Shown piece by piece: positions 51,601 to 59,444 of a stretch of DNA of 64,000 nt. Under the pieces are notes generated by a model. It had not been told where the DNA came from. It worked only from the letters and a program-made list of their open reading frames with translations, and did no database searches. The position numbers were made by a program, and so were the translations under genes. Source of the DNA: Paraburkholderia hayleyella (lineage in GTDB: Bacteria > Pseudomonadota > Gammaproteobacteria > Burkholderiales > Burkholderiaceae); the NCBI RefSeq assembly GCF_009455685.1, contig NZ_QPES01000001.1, positions 2,790,001-2,854,000 of the forward strand, given 5' to 3'. Numbering within the stretch: position 1 is the stretch's first letter; every line of letters starts with the position of its first letter.

Positions 51601-53365
51601 GACCCTGGCCCTGCCATTCGAGGTTCATGCCGCGCCCGGTGCGGTCGGTGTAGCGGGTGACCAGGTGCTGCTGGTACTGGTAGGTCCAGATGGCAGCGTT
51701 TTCATCCTGGGCCAGCGTGAGGTCACCCGCTTCGTCGTAGCGGTACAGGCTCAGGCGGCGCTGCGGGGCGTCCTCGCCCATCAGCCACAGGCCCGTGATG
51801 CGGCCATGGGTGTCAATGTCGGTGCCCAGGTGCAGGTGCGCCTGGCTGGGATCGTCCTGATAGGTGATCAGGTCAGAAAGCACAACACGCTCACCGGTAC
51901 GGTGTTCGTAGCCCAGCAGCAGGCCGGCTCCCCCGCGCAGCCCGATACGCACCAGCAGGAAACGCCCGCCGTGACGTTCGTAGGTTTCGCGGCGCTCATG
52001 GCCACGGCAGAGAACCAGGCTGTGCTCGCTCACGCGCACCAGGGTGAGACCTTCAATACGGTCATCATGCAGCTCACCGACCCTGGGCAGCGGATAGTCG
52101 AAGCTGCGCCCATCGGCGGCATGAAAACGGATGCCATCGCCGTGCAGGTCGAAGCGCGTCGTGAATGGGGTAATCCAGCGCGCGCCGAATTCGGCCTCAT
52201 CGTAGGCCTCCAGACTGGAGCGGTAGGTGCGCGTCCACTCGATGGGAAACGGACCCGGCAGGATAAAGTCGGTATGCGGGAGTATCTCGCTGCCCATGGC
52301 AAAGCTGATGCTGTTGCAGGTGGCCGGGCAGACTCCGCTTCTCTGCGGATTGGGGTCGTGCTTCGCCTTGCCTTCAGCGGAGCGTGGTTCAACAGGTTGT
52401 CCTGGGCGGCTGTTGTGGCTGGCGCTGGTCGTGTCGTGCCTGACGTTGGCGCCATGCTTGTGGCCAGCGCTGCTGCGAGCGGCAAGGGCAACAGACAGGC
52501 CCTGGATAATCCAGCCGATGCTCTGTTCCATGTTGGCATCGCTCAGGTTCCGGATCTGCTGTCCGAGTTTCGGAGAAAATCTGCGCAGATCTGCCGTGTG
52601 AGACAGTACCAGTTTGCCTATATTTTCTGGAATGAACCCGGCAGCCTTGTTGGCGCCTTTTTTGGCAACCCCCGCGTAAAAACTGGTGGCCGCTCCGTAG
52701 ATATTGGAGAAGACGCCGCCCGGGTCGCGCCAGAGTTTGCCAGTGGCCTCGAAGACCTGCCTGTCAGCTTCCCTGAAATCGCCCGATGCGTCGAGCTGGC
52801 CCAGGACGAGGTTGTCGATGCCATCGGCCAGGTCGATGATGAGCCTTTCACCAAACTTCGCAGCCTCTTCAATGAACCCGGGCAGTTCTGCCTGGGCCTG
52901 GCTGACGAAATCCTCCAGTTCGCCCTTGATGGTGGCGTTGAGGTTGCTGGCCAGCAGCGTAATGAGCGCCTCGCCAATGAGCTGCCTGCCATTCTGGCGC
53001 AGCTCCTGGCGCACCAGCTGCAATGTGGGGCGCAGGCTGACGCGGGCCGCTGCTGTCCCTGGCAACGGCACCACGCCGATGAGGTTGATGCCAAGGCTTA
53101 CCCAGTCGAACATGTGAGGAGCATCAGCCTTCATCAGCGTAACGATGTCTTCGAACACGTCCGCCAGCGCCAGGATGTTGCCCAGGACCGGCATGGCCCC
53201 CGCGACATTCCGGATCCGCTCCAGGGTGATCACGCCATCGCTGATCTCCATCAGCCATTTGTCAAATGCACTGACACTCAGCGCGACATCTGCGGGTTGA
53301 ATCAGGTTCACCGGAACCACAGCAATCTGGCGTCCGTAGGACAAGTCTGCAGTCACGCTATCCAT
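48620..53365 (-). CDS. rhs: Full-length Rhs protein, probable T6SS-delivered polymorphic toxin
   Basis: About 1,581 residues. Residues 1-330 are an N-terminal region of unknown type with a hydrophobic stretch (VSLGINLIGVVPLPG); no PAAR motif is seen. A DUF6531-like entry follows (ATCNSISFAMGSEILPHTDF), then about 1,000 residues of YD/RHS repeats that should form a cocoon around the toxin. The conserved end is YYDPEVGRFVGKDPIGYRGG ... DPLGL. The 125-residue tip (48623-48997) contains PPHRRPASMGGTGKDCACML and NLPNTLKYVQDSANHGTIQP; its activity is unknown. ATG 53365 is chosen for AGGGGAGC upstream. It lies downstream of tssM. Confidence 0.88.
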   Translation of the reverse strand: MDSVTADLSYGRQIAVVPVNLIQPADVALSVSAFDKWLMEISDGVITLERIRNVAGAMPVLGNILALADVFEDIVTLMKADAPHMFDWVSLGINLIGVVPLPGTAAARVSLRPTLQLVRQELRQNGRQLIGEALITLLASNLNATIKGELEDFVSQAQAELPGFIEEAAKFGERLIIDLADGIDNLVLGQLDASGDFREADRQVFEATGKLWRDPGGVFSNIYGAATSFYAGVAKKGANKAAGFIPENIGKLVLSHTADLRRFSPKLGQQIRNLSDANMEQSIGWIIQGLSVALAARSSAGHKHGANVRHDTTSASHNSRPGQPVEPRSAEGKAKHDPNPQRSGVCPATCNSISFAMGSEILPHTDFILPGPFPIEWTRTYRSSLEAYDEAEFGARWITPFTTRFDLHGDGIRFHAADGRSFDYPLPRVGELHDDRIEGLTLVRVSEHSLVLCRGHERRETYERHGGRFLLVRIGLRGGAGLLLGYEHRTGERVVLSDLITYQDDPSQAHLHLGTDIDTHGRITGLWLMGEDAPQRRLSLYRYDEAGDLTLAQDENAAIWTYQYQQHLVTRYTDRTGRGMNLEWQGQGPDARAVHEWADDGSFDTRLEWDGNIRLTCVTDAHGQQTWHYYDHLGYTYRIIHSDRRQEWFFRDEAKNIIHHIHTDGSEDRYAYDENSNLLEHIRADGTRVHYAWDMADQLIRISDAEGGLWQRDYDTRGRLTGTVDPLGNRTGYTYNLMGMPIAITDASGRQKQLAYNASGQLTRYVDCSGKASEWVYDARGQLMQFTDAAGQATRYRHESGQLVAILYPDGSAEHFERDAEGRLLAHVDALKRRTGWHYTGAGLLSKRVDPAGQSLRYQWDRLGQLTALRNENGRDAEFTYDPVGRLLAETGFDGATTRYEYGDATGTLARAIEGQRITAFAFDPMGRLTERRAALRTGDTAPQEQDWQVERFAYDGNGHLALASNAGSRLQWFHDAAGNLVREHQHYRQLGRPLVAVWQHEYDVLNQRIATLRPDGHRVSWLTYGSGHLLALQLDGHELASYERDDLHREVARLQGNRLLQTQQWDALGRLSGQVLAREAQPGKQGPPGQTPGGERLLVRRYRYDASGQLTDINDTRRGQLAYRYDPVGRLLEAQSRLGHETFAFDPASNLVDPQAQREADREHLPRPKALDNLLKQYAGTHYQYDARGNLTQRWRNGEASRYTWDLFDRLTHAGDARLEVSYTYDALGRRLSKHSQAHYQARREAGPHWNRSERVKRNRELQCGFTLYGWDGDTLAWESRIADEDGLGARTTHYVYEPGRFVPVAQAVREEAIALLDEPVYSDYYRQDEDPLWLPPPPAPPIDSLAWYQCDHLGTPQELTDERSEIAWAAEYRAWGVAKEAIRKASEGRAELRTPIRFQGQYHDHETGLHYNRYRYYDPEVGRFVGKDPIGYRGGINLYQYAPNPLTWGDPLGLTGEDVYRAMKTGSDGFPIAEPTARGLGARPGVDIPVGSDGMVLPATGGISVAPGSAANLPPHRRPASMGGTGKDCACMLNTANLPNTLKYVQDSANHGTIQPSTRMSLSDYQAALASIRDKWVKQ
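49025..50403 (-). repeat. rhs direct repeat, copy B (in the full gene)
   Basis: Partner of 45754-47132. It covers the last part of the Rhs core up to the DPLGL boundary, in the same orientation. Recombination between the copies would delete 3,271 bases and join the full rhs to the orphan tip and its immunity gene. Confidence 0.9.
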
Positions 53366-53635
53366 GAAGCTCCCCTTGAACAGGAAAAGACCCGCCCCCC
53401 AGGGGCTGGGCGTAGTTATTGGAGAGCGCTCCTGAGCCATGACGCCGGGATTTGCCGTGGCATAGCGCTTCCACGGAACCCACTAACTGGATGGAATGGT
53501 CGGTGCATGTGAGTGTCACGATGCATCGGGCTTTTGCTGGCGCTGACCTATGCTTCACAAAACTCTCTCCCTCTCTTGATTTGGCCATACGTCGATCTTC
53601 ATGGCTGATTCCAGCTTGAGTCTCATCCCAGCCAG

Positions 53636-56600
53636 TCATTGCAATAGCGTGCCTGGCAGCGCAAAACCATGGAACAGGCGCTGGGTGAACGGGTTATTAC
53701 TCTTGTCCGCCGTGACCCGGTAGCGCATGCCACCGTCATTAGCGGTAAAACTCAGATCGACGCTCGTAGCAGTCGCCCCATTGAGCCGGGCCTGGCTCAG
53801 CAGCTTGAACAGGGACCATGTCCCCTTGTAGACCAGGCTGCTGCTATTGCCGTCGCCATTGACCAGGGTCATGCGGCTCTCATTGCTGCTGCCGAGCGTG
53901 TTGGGCCAGATAACGCCGATGCTTTCGCTCGGTCCGTGGTTGTAGGTGATCAACTGCCCTTGCAGATTCAGAACGCTGCTACGCCGGCTGGGCGCCAGGC
54001 CGAGTGGCTCGACCACGAAATGCACCGCCATTGCACCCCGGTTGTTGAAGAACGCATCGCGGATGCGATCAGCGGCCTCCAGCTGCTTCGGCAGGTCGAT
54101 TCGCATCAGGTAACCGCCGCGGCGTTCCGAGTACAGCGCTTCCAGGTTGTCCTCGACAAACAGCTTCAGGTATTTGTTCCTGAAGTCCTGAAGCTTGCCT
54201 TGCGGTCCAAAAAAGGCGGTGAAGTCCTCTATCGAAGCATCGGTCTTGCTGTTCGGGTTGAACGGATAATGCCGGGCCAGTCGCTGGTTGTAGAAGCTGA
54301 ACACTTCGGTATTCCAGCGTTTTTCCAGCTCCCTTAATGCCTCAATCAGCAGCACATCGGATGATTCATCGGCCAGCTTCCTGACCTGCCGGTTGAGCGG
54401 CTCTGGCAACCCCGATGCGACGCGTCGCAGGTTACCGATCGGGTCAGTGCCGCGAAGCGAGAAGCGGTCCAGCGTGACTGCCAGCGCTGCCTTGCCTCTG
54501 TCAGGGCTGTCCTGGACTTTCACCACCAGATCCTGGACATTGCCAATCGCCTGCATGGTTTCGTCCAGGTAAGAAGGCTTGTCGGCCTTGGTGTCCAGCA
54601 AGGCAGCCAGCGAGGCGAATGCCTGGGCGATCCTGACGATATCCTGCGGCCCATTTCCCTCTGTCCCACTCGCAGCCGTTGCTGGTTTGGCTGCAGGTTG
54701 CCCCGGCGCCCCTGGTTGGGCCAGCGTGAGTTTGCTGTTATCGCGCACCGTTTCCAGTAACCGGCGCAACGGAGCTGCCGGGCTGTTTACGGCACCCAGC
54801 ACCGTAGCGGCCATGCTGATGTCGTCGAAGTTGACCACTTCAAGCTGGTTGAGACCACGCCGCCAGTTCTCGATGTAGTCCCGGCTGTACAGCGCGCGAA
54901 CACGCTCAACAAGTGCCTGTTTGTCTGCCTCCGAATAATCGACATTGCGCCGCTCTCCCAGCACCCATTGGTCTATGACCGCCAGCACCGCGACATCCTG
55001 GTTGTGCGGCTCGAAGTAGTTGCGATATCCCTTGGCCGTCAGTAGCGCATCAATGCGCGTTCCCTGACTGGTGCTGTTGCCAACTGACGGGGCTGGTGGC
55101 TGATACACGATGTCGTAAGCCGGGCCGATCTCGTTGCGCAAGTCCAGCGGCGCACGCAGGGTTTCGCCTGCCTGACTGCGCATCGCCATATAAATGCGCT
55201 GCGGCAACGGGATTTGTCTCAACTGCTGCTGCACCTCCGAGACGCGGGCAGTGTATTGGGGCAGCGCCACGTCGGCATATTTCAGCGCGTAGTCCAGGTG
55301 ACTGGCCAGGGCGTGCTGCACGGGGGCTTCGCCAGGGAATGCCGTCTGCCATTCCCTGCGCATCCAGTCCTCAACGAAAGGTGGGCGACGGTTCCGTTTG
55401 TCCTCGATCATGCGGTACACACGCAGTGCGCTGAGCTGACTGTCAGAGCCATTCGCTGCGGCATTCATCGACGCGATGACCCCGCCAGCCAGTTGCGGCA
55501 GATAGCGGGTCGAAAGCAGTTGCAGATACGCTTCATCTATCTTTGGCCCGATCTTGCGTCCCTGGTAGAGCCCCATGTCTGACACCAGGGGCCAAGCGTG
55601 GCGATAGTCGCCGTACACGGCGACGGCATCTCGCAACTGGTCCAGCGGCAGCAGCAAATTACGCCCGGTCGGGTCCTGCGCGGCGTCGATTGCATTGCTT
55701 GCGAAAGTGCGGCTCTTTTCGAGCACACTGGCGACTTTTGCGCGGTTCACGCTGTAGTAGTGATACCAGCCACCGATCACAACTGCGCTTCCAAGTGCGG
55801 CCACGCCAAAGCCCACCATCAGATGCCGCTTCTTGTCGGCGAGGACTTTCAGGTTGTCTCCGGCGAGACCGGCTTCTGGATAAATGACCCGCTGAAACAC
55901 CTGCTGGGCGAAATACACCATTGAGCGGCCAGCTGGCTGCGCCGTGGGCACCAGCGCCCGTACCCCATAAGTTTGCGATGCGTTATCGACAAAAGCGTTG
56001 TGCAGCAGACCCTGTTGATGGACCGATGAGAAGTAGACGCCACGCGGCAGGGCTGGTGTTCCATACCGGTCGCTGCCGAGCACATCGGTCAGGAAGTTGA
56101 GCAGTACCGTGCGCATTCCGGCGATCTGGCCCATGAAGGAAAACAGCGCCTCTCGCAGCGGCAGCGATTTCGCCTCGTTAAGCACATCGAAGACCTGATC
56201 GTTCAGGCGGGTGATGAACTCGCCATAACGCTGAACAAGTTCTTCCTTCCAGGCGTCGTACTGCCGGGCGGAGTCGAGGGTGAAGGTAAAGCCGAAGATG
56301 TCTTCCCGCTCCGTTTTCGGCAATCGTGCAAAAAATGGCTCGAAGCCTTCGAGTAGATCAAACTTGCTCAGTATCACGTACAGAGGCGGGCGGGTGCCAA
56401 GCTGGCGGCTCAACTCCGCCAGACGTGTGCGTAGCAATACCGCCAGGGCTTTTCGTTCGCTGGCGTTCTGCCCCAGCAGCGAAGGAAGGTCAACGATGAG
56501 TACTACACCATTGAGCGGTCGGCGGGAACGATTCTGGCCAAGCCACTGAATCAGGTGTTGCCACAGGCGGCCGCGTGTGTCTGGTGGTGGAAACTGCTCG

Positions 56601-57265
56601 CCTGTGCGAATGCCATTGGTGTCGTCAGCGGGATCGCTGGCGGGTAAGTCTCTGGTTGCCTCGATGGCCGGGTACTGACTGATCAGCTCGCCTGGCGGGT
56701 CGATGAGTACTGCCTGGTCTCCCATCCACCAGTCGGTCTGATAGACCAGGTCCGGATCGGCAAACGAACCGTGCCCGCCGGCCTTGATCTCCCCGGTCAG
56801 GGAGAAGTTCTGGCCGCTGCGATTGACGAAGCTGGTCTTGCCGGCATCCTCCTGGCCGAGGATCAGGTACCACGGCAACTGGTAAATCCCCTGGCGGCCT
56901 CTTAGATGGGCTCGCAACACGGCCAGGTTCGCATCCAGGGACTTTTCCTGCGCGCGAACATGAACGAGCGTGGGATCATCCTGCTCCGTGACCGCGCACT
57001 GGCGCTCAGCCTCCAGACGCCGGTTTCTGGCCTGGAGCACCGAGGCCCAGATAATGATCGGCACCATCAGTAACCCCAGCGTCAGGCCGATGCGGACTGG
57101 CAAGCCAGCGAGGGGGTGCTGGTTGCGCCATACCCATTGCGGACCGAGCCACCAGATTGCCACCAGCAGAAAGATCAGCCCGAGTATCAGCAACAACGGC
57201 AGACCGCTCTTGATCCATCGCCTCAATGAAGTGGAATACCGTTTCAACCATGCCCAGTACTTCAT
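53636..57265 (-). CDS. tssM: T6SS inner-membrane ATPase-like protein TssM (IcmF)
   Basis: 1,209 residues. Two N-terminal membrane segments (about residues 21-40 and 57-75) and a third near 485-505 bracket a cytosolic NTPase-like domain with an intact P-loop GQEDAGKTS at residues 137-145. The long periplasmic part ends in the IcmF C-terminal domain (FFNNRGAMAVHFVVEPLGLA). With TssL and TssJ it forms the membrane complex spanning the envelope; those partners are not in the window. It overlaps tssA by four bases and is followed after a 270-base gap by rhs. Confidence 0.94.
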   Translation of the reverse strand: MKYWAWLKRYSTSLRRWIKSGLPLLLILGLIFLLVAIWWLGPQWVWRNQHPLAGLPVRIGLTLGLLMVPIIIWASVLQARNRRLEAERQCAVTEQDDPTLVHVRAQEKSLDANLAVLRAHLRGRQGIYQLPWYLILGQEDAGKTSFVNRSGQNFSLTGEIKAGGHGSFADPDLVYQTDWWMGDQAVLIDPPGELISQYPAIEATRDLPASDPADDTNGIRTGEQFPPPDTRGRLWQHLIQWLGQNRSRRPLNGVVLIVDLPSLLGQNASERKALAVLLRTRLAELSRQLGTRPPLYVILSKFDLLEGFEPFFARLPKTEREDIFGFTFTLDSARQYDAWKEELVQRYGEFITRLNDQVFDVLNEAKSLPLREALFSFMGQIAGMRTVLLNFLTDVLGSDRYGTPALPRGVYFSSVHQQGLLHNAFVDNASQTYGVRALVPTAQPAGRSMVYFAQQVFQRVIYPEAGLAGDNLKVLADKKRHLMVGFGVAALGSAVVIGGWYHYYSVNRAKVASVLEKSRTFASNAIDAAQDPTGRNLLLPLDQLRDAVAVYGDYRHAWPLVSDMGLYQGRKIGPKIDEAYLQLLSTRYLPQLAGGVIASMNAAANGSDSQLSALRVYRMIEDKRNRRPPFVEDWMRREWQTAFPGEAPVQHALASHLDYALKYADVALPQYTARVSEVQQQLRQIPLPQRIYMAMRSQAGETLRAPLDLRNEIGPAYDIVYQPPAPSVGNSTSQGTRIDALLTAKGYRNYFEPHNQDVAVLAVIDQWVLGERRNVDYSEADKQALVERVRALYSRDYIENWRRGLNQLEVVNFDDISMAATVLGAVNSPAAPLRRLLETVRDNSKLTLAQPGAPGQPAAKPATAASGTEGNGPQDIVRIAQAFASLAALLDTKADKPSYLDETMQAIGNVQDLVVKVQDSPDRGKAALAVTLDRFSLRGTDPIGNLRRVASGLPEPLNRQVRKLADESSDVLLIEALRELEKRWNTEVFSFYNQRLARHYPFNPNSKTDASIEDFTAFFGPQGKLQDFRNKYLKLFVEDNLEALYSERRGGYLMRIDLPKQLEAADRIRDAFFNNRGAMAVHFVVEPLGLAPSRRSSVLNLQGQLITYNHGPSESIGVIWPNTLGSSNESRMTLVNGDGNSSSLVYKGTWSLFKLLSQARLNGATATSVDLSFTANDGGMRYRVTADKSNNPFTQRLFHGFALPGTLLQ

Positions 57266-58734
57266 TTATTGTCTCCTTGCGGCTTGCTTCGTCCGTGTTC
57301 GTTGTTCTGTGGCAGCTTGATGTGTCTGGTGAGGTGCTCGAATAGCCCAGGCTCCCATTGATCTACGGTGATCCCTTTCATTAACCGGCTAGCGTTCTCA
57401 TAGAGCTCTTCCGCCAGCCAGCCCAGGCCACGCGAGCGCAACAAATCGGCTGCAATGACCGTTGCATGACACCGCTGCCGCAGTCCGGCTGATTTCCCCT
57501 GGTGTTCCTGCAAACGCCGCAAGACGGACTCCACACCCTCTGAATCAAGCTGTGATGCCAGTTGTTCCCGTAGATCCTGATATTCCTGAAGCCCCACGCT
57601 TTCAATGCGCCGTGCTTCGGCTGCACCAATCCAGCCCAGGGTTTCGCCATCAACAAAGGGGCGGCCATCGGCAAAGCGCAGACCGGCCAGGCCGGGGATA
57701 CGCAGCAAGAAACGTTCAGAGGCATGGCGTATCGCTTCCGCGACGGCAGGCATTTCCAGTCTCGATGCCATGGCTGCGGCGAAGAAGCTGCCCCGCACCC
57801 AGTAAGGTGAGCTGGTCACGCTCTTCTCCACACGTTGCAACAGAGGCGGATTGACGGCGTTGGTCGCAATTGCGTCGCGGTAGCCTTCCTCGGTATCCGG
57901 TGGAACACACATCAGTTCGGTCAGCTGCTCGCGCTGTGCTGGCGGCGCTACCCGCAGATGTCCCCATAGGGCGAAACGCCGGAGCTGGTAGCCCGTTGGG
58001 TCGTAGAGATCCTGCTCGTTAATGAACTCGGCCATCGCTAGCAGCGTCCGGCGCGTTTCGCGTTCGTTGCCCGAGCGGACGGATTCACCTGGCTGGAAGA
58101 ATGCTTCACTGACCGCCCGTCCTCCTTGCTGTCCTTCAGCGGGCGTGAGAACCACCGGTTCCGGAAAGCGGGCGCTCTCCGTCTGGCGCTGCATTTGCGC
58201 TTCCAGCCGCGACAGCATGGAGACATCCAGCTTTGTCGCTTCCGCCAGGCCCTGCATACGGTCGAGTGCCTTCTGTGCGTCGGCCTGGAACTCAGCGCGA
58301 TGGGTTGCCTGATCGAGCTTTCCCAGCGCCTGTCCCAGCCGCTCGACCAGCATCGAGACCAGTTTGCGTTTGGCCAGATAGCCGCGTGGACCAGGCTTCG
58401 GTTCTGCTGTTTCCCAGTAATGCTCGACCATGCCCGCCAGCACCACTACCGTCTCGGCCCAGTTGTGCCAGTTGCGCGTGGTCAGCCTGGCAGTGATCAG
58501 GTGTCCCGCCACCCGGAAATGCTTGCACTGGGTCGCCAGATACTGACGGGATGCTTCATCGACGTAAGACCAATCAATGCTGACCGACTGCAGGCCGCCG
58601 AGCTTGACCATCTCATGTTCGATGCCCTGAAACGTTTCGTCTTCCTCGTCAAAGACACCGGCCGGCTGGCTGGGATTCAGTGGTGCGAGCAACCGCTCGA
58701 CCTCCATGGGGGGCAGGTTGATCACCAGTGACAT
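57262..58734 (-). CDS. tssA: T6SS baseplate/sheath-assembly protein TssA
   Basis: 490 residues with an ImpA-type N-terminal domain: LLAPLNPSQPAGVFDEEDET, then QSVSIDWSYVDEASRQYLATQC, FRVAGHLITARLTTRNW. The central part is linker-like; the C-terminal VasJ-like domain includes GLQEYQDLREQLASQLDSEG. TssA primes and caps the growing tail sheath. The gene overlaps vasI by 13 bases and tssM by 4, so the set is translationally linked. Confidence 0.88.
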   Translation of the reverse strand: MSLVINLPPMEVERLLAPLNPSQPAGVFDEEDETFQGIEHEMVKLGGLQSVSIDWSYVDEASRQYLATQCKHFRVAGHLITARLTTRNWHNWAETVVVLAGMVEHYWETAEPKPGPRGYLAKRKLVSMLVERLGQALGKLDQATHRAEFQADAQKALDRMQGLAEATKLDVSMLSRLEAQMQRQTESARFPEPVVLTPAEGQQGGRAVSEAFFQPGESVRSGNERETRRTLLAMAEFINEQDLYDPTGYQLRRFALWGHLRVAPPAQREQLTELMCVPPDTEEGYRDAIATNAVNPPLLQRVEKSVTSSPYWVRGSFFAAAMASRLEMPAVAEAIRHASERFLLRIPGLAGLRFADGRPFVDGETLGWIGAAEARRIESVGLQEYQDLREQLASQLDSEGVESVLRRLQEHQGKSAGLRQRCHATVIAADLLRSRGLGWLAEELYENASRLMKGITVDQWEPGLFEHLTRHIKLPQNNEHGRSKPQGDNK

Positions 58735-59444
58735 GCCTCGCGCTGCTGTTTCATCAGGGCATGCAGATTCGTTGCATCGAACACCAGCCCGGAAAACGCC
58801 GGATAGTCGCTTTCTACTTGCAACCGGCCGCTCACGCCGAGCAGGTTACGCAACTGTTCGATGGCAACCAGACCCCGGCCGGCGTCCACCACCGAGCCGT
58901 CTTCCAGCACCTGCCAGATGACGGGCGACGAGATGGGCCTGCCGTCCAGCAGCAAACGGATGTTCATCTGGTTCGGTCCGACGGGATGACTTGCCAGCAA
59001 CTGGAGCCGGGAGATATTCGACAGGCAACTGATGGCGAGTATGGGAGGCGCTGCCGAGCCACCCATCGCTGGCGCAGAAATCACGACACGCCAATGACCG
59101 GGGAAGGTGTCCTCTTCGCGCGACAGGCGAAATCCCGTCTCTCCGGCTGCACGGGCGACTTCGTTGAGGCGCACCAGAGCAACAATTTCTGGCGGTTTTG
59201 CCGTGGCTTTGCTGTCGTCCAGCGATCCGGCACTGGTCGGCTCGGGCGGCGGCGTAGTGAGCGTGGGTGGCGTGCCGGCCGCGGCATCGAAGCAGGCCAG
59301 ACGTTCCATGGCCGAAACAATGCGGGTGCATGCGTGCCCTACAGCACCAGACGCACCAGGTGTGACGGTGGCACCGGCTTGCTTGCCCGCATCGCAACCC
59401 GTTGTGAATACGGCGAGTGCCAGTGCCAGACTGACTGCTTTCAT
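58722..59444 (-). CDS. T6SS-associated protein VasI/TagO family
   Basis: About 240 residues. An N-terminal signal with a suboptimal lipobox (ALALAVFTTGC) suggests an exported, possibly lipidated protein. The body has VGHACTRIVSAMERLACFDA, a segment typical of the VasI/TagO group, and a later beta-rich part (QMNIRLLLDGRPISSPVIWQ). I chose ATG 59444, which overlaps the vasH stop as ATGA; an upstream frame adds 13 residues without a signal-like start. The role in the apparatus is accessory. Confidence 0.8.
   Translation of the reverse strand: MKAVSLALALAVFTTGCDAGKQAGATVTPGASGAVGHACTRIVSAMERLACFDAAAGTPPTLTTPPPEPTSAGSLDDSKATAKPPEIVALVRLNEVARAAGETGFRLSREEDTFPGHWRVVISAPAMGGSAAPPILAISCLSNISRLQLLASHPVGPNQMNIRLLLDGRPISSPVIWQVLEDGSVVDAGRGLVAIEQLRNLLGVSGRLQVESDYPAFSGLVFDATNLHALMKQQREACHW

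Noticed and set aside
50885..53512. 875-codon plus-strand frame opposite rhs
   Set aside because: A shadow of the rhs minus-strand frame; no domain pattern and no ribosome site.
53636..53660. Possible -24/-12 element before rhs (GGCACG...TTGC on the minus strand)
   Set aside because: The spacing between GG and GC is one base short and it lies in the end of tssM, so it does not meet the sigma-54 rule.
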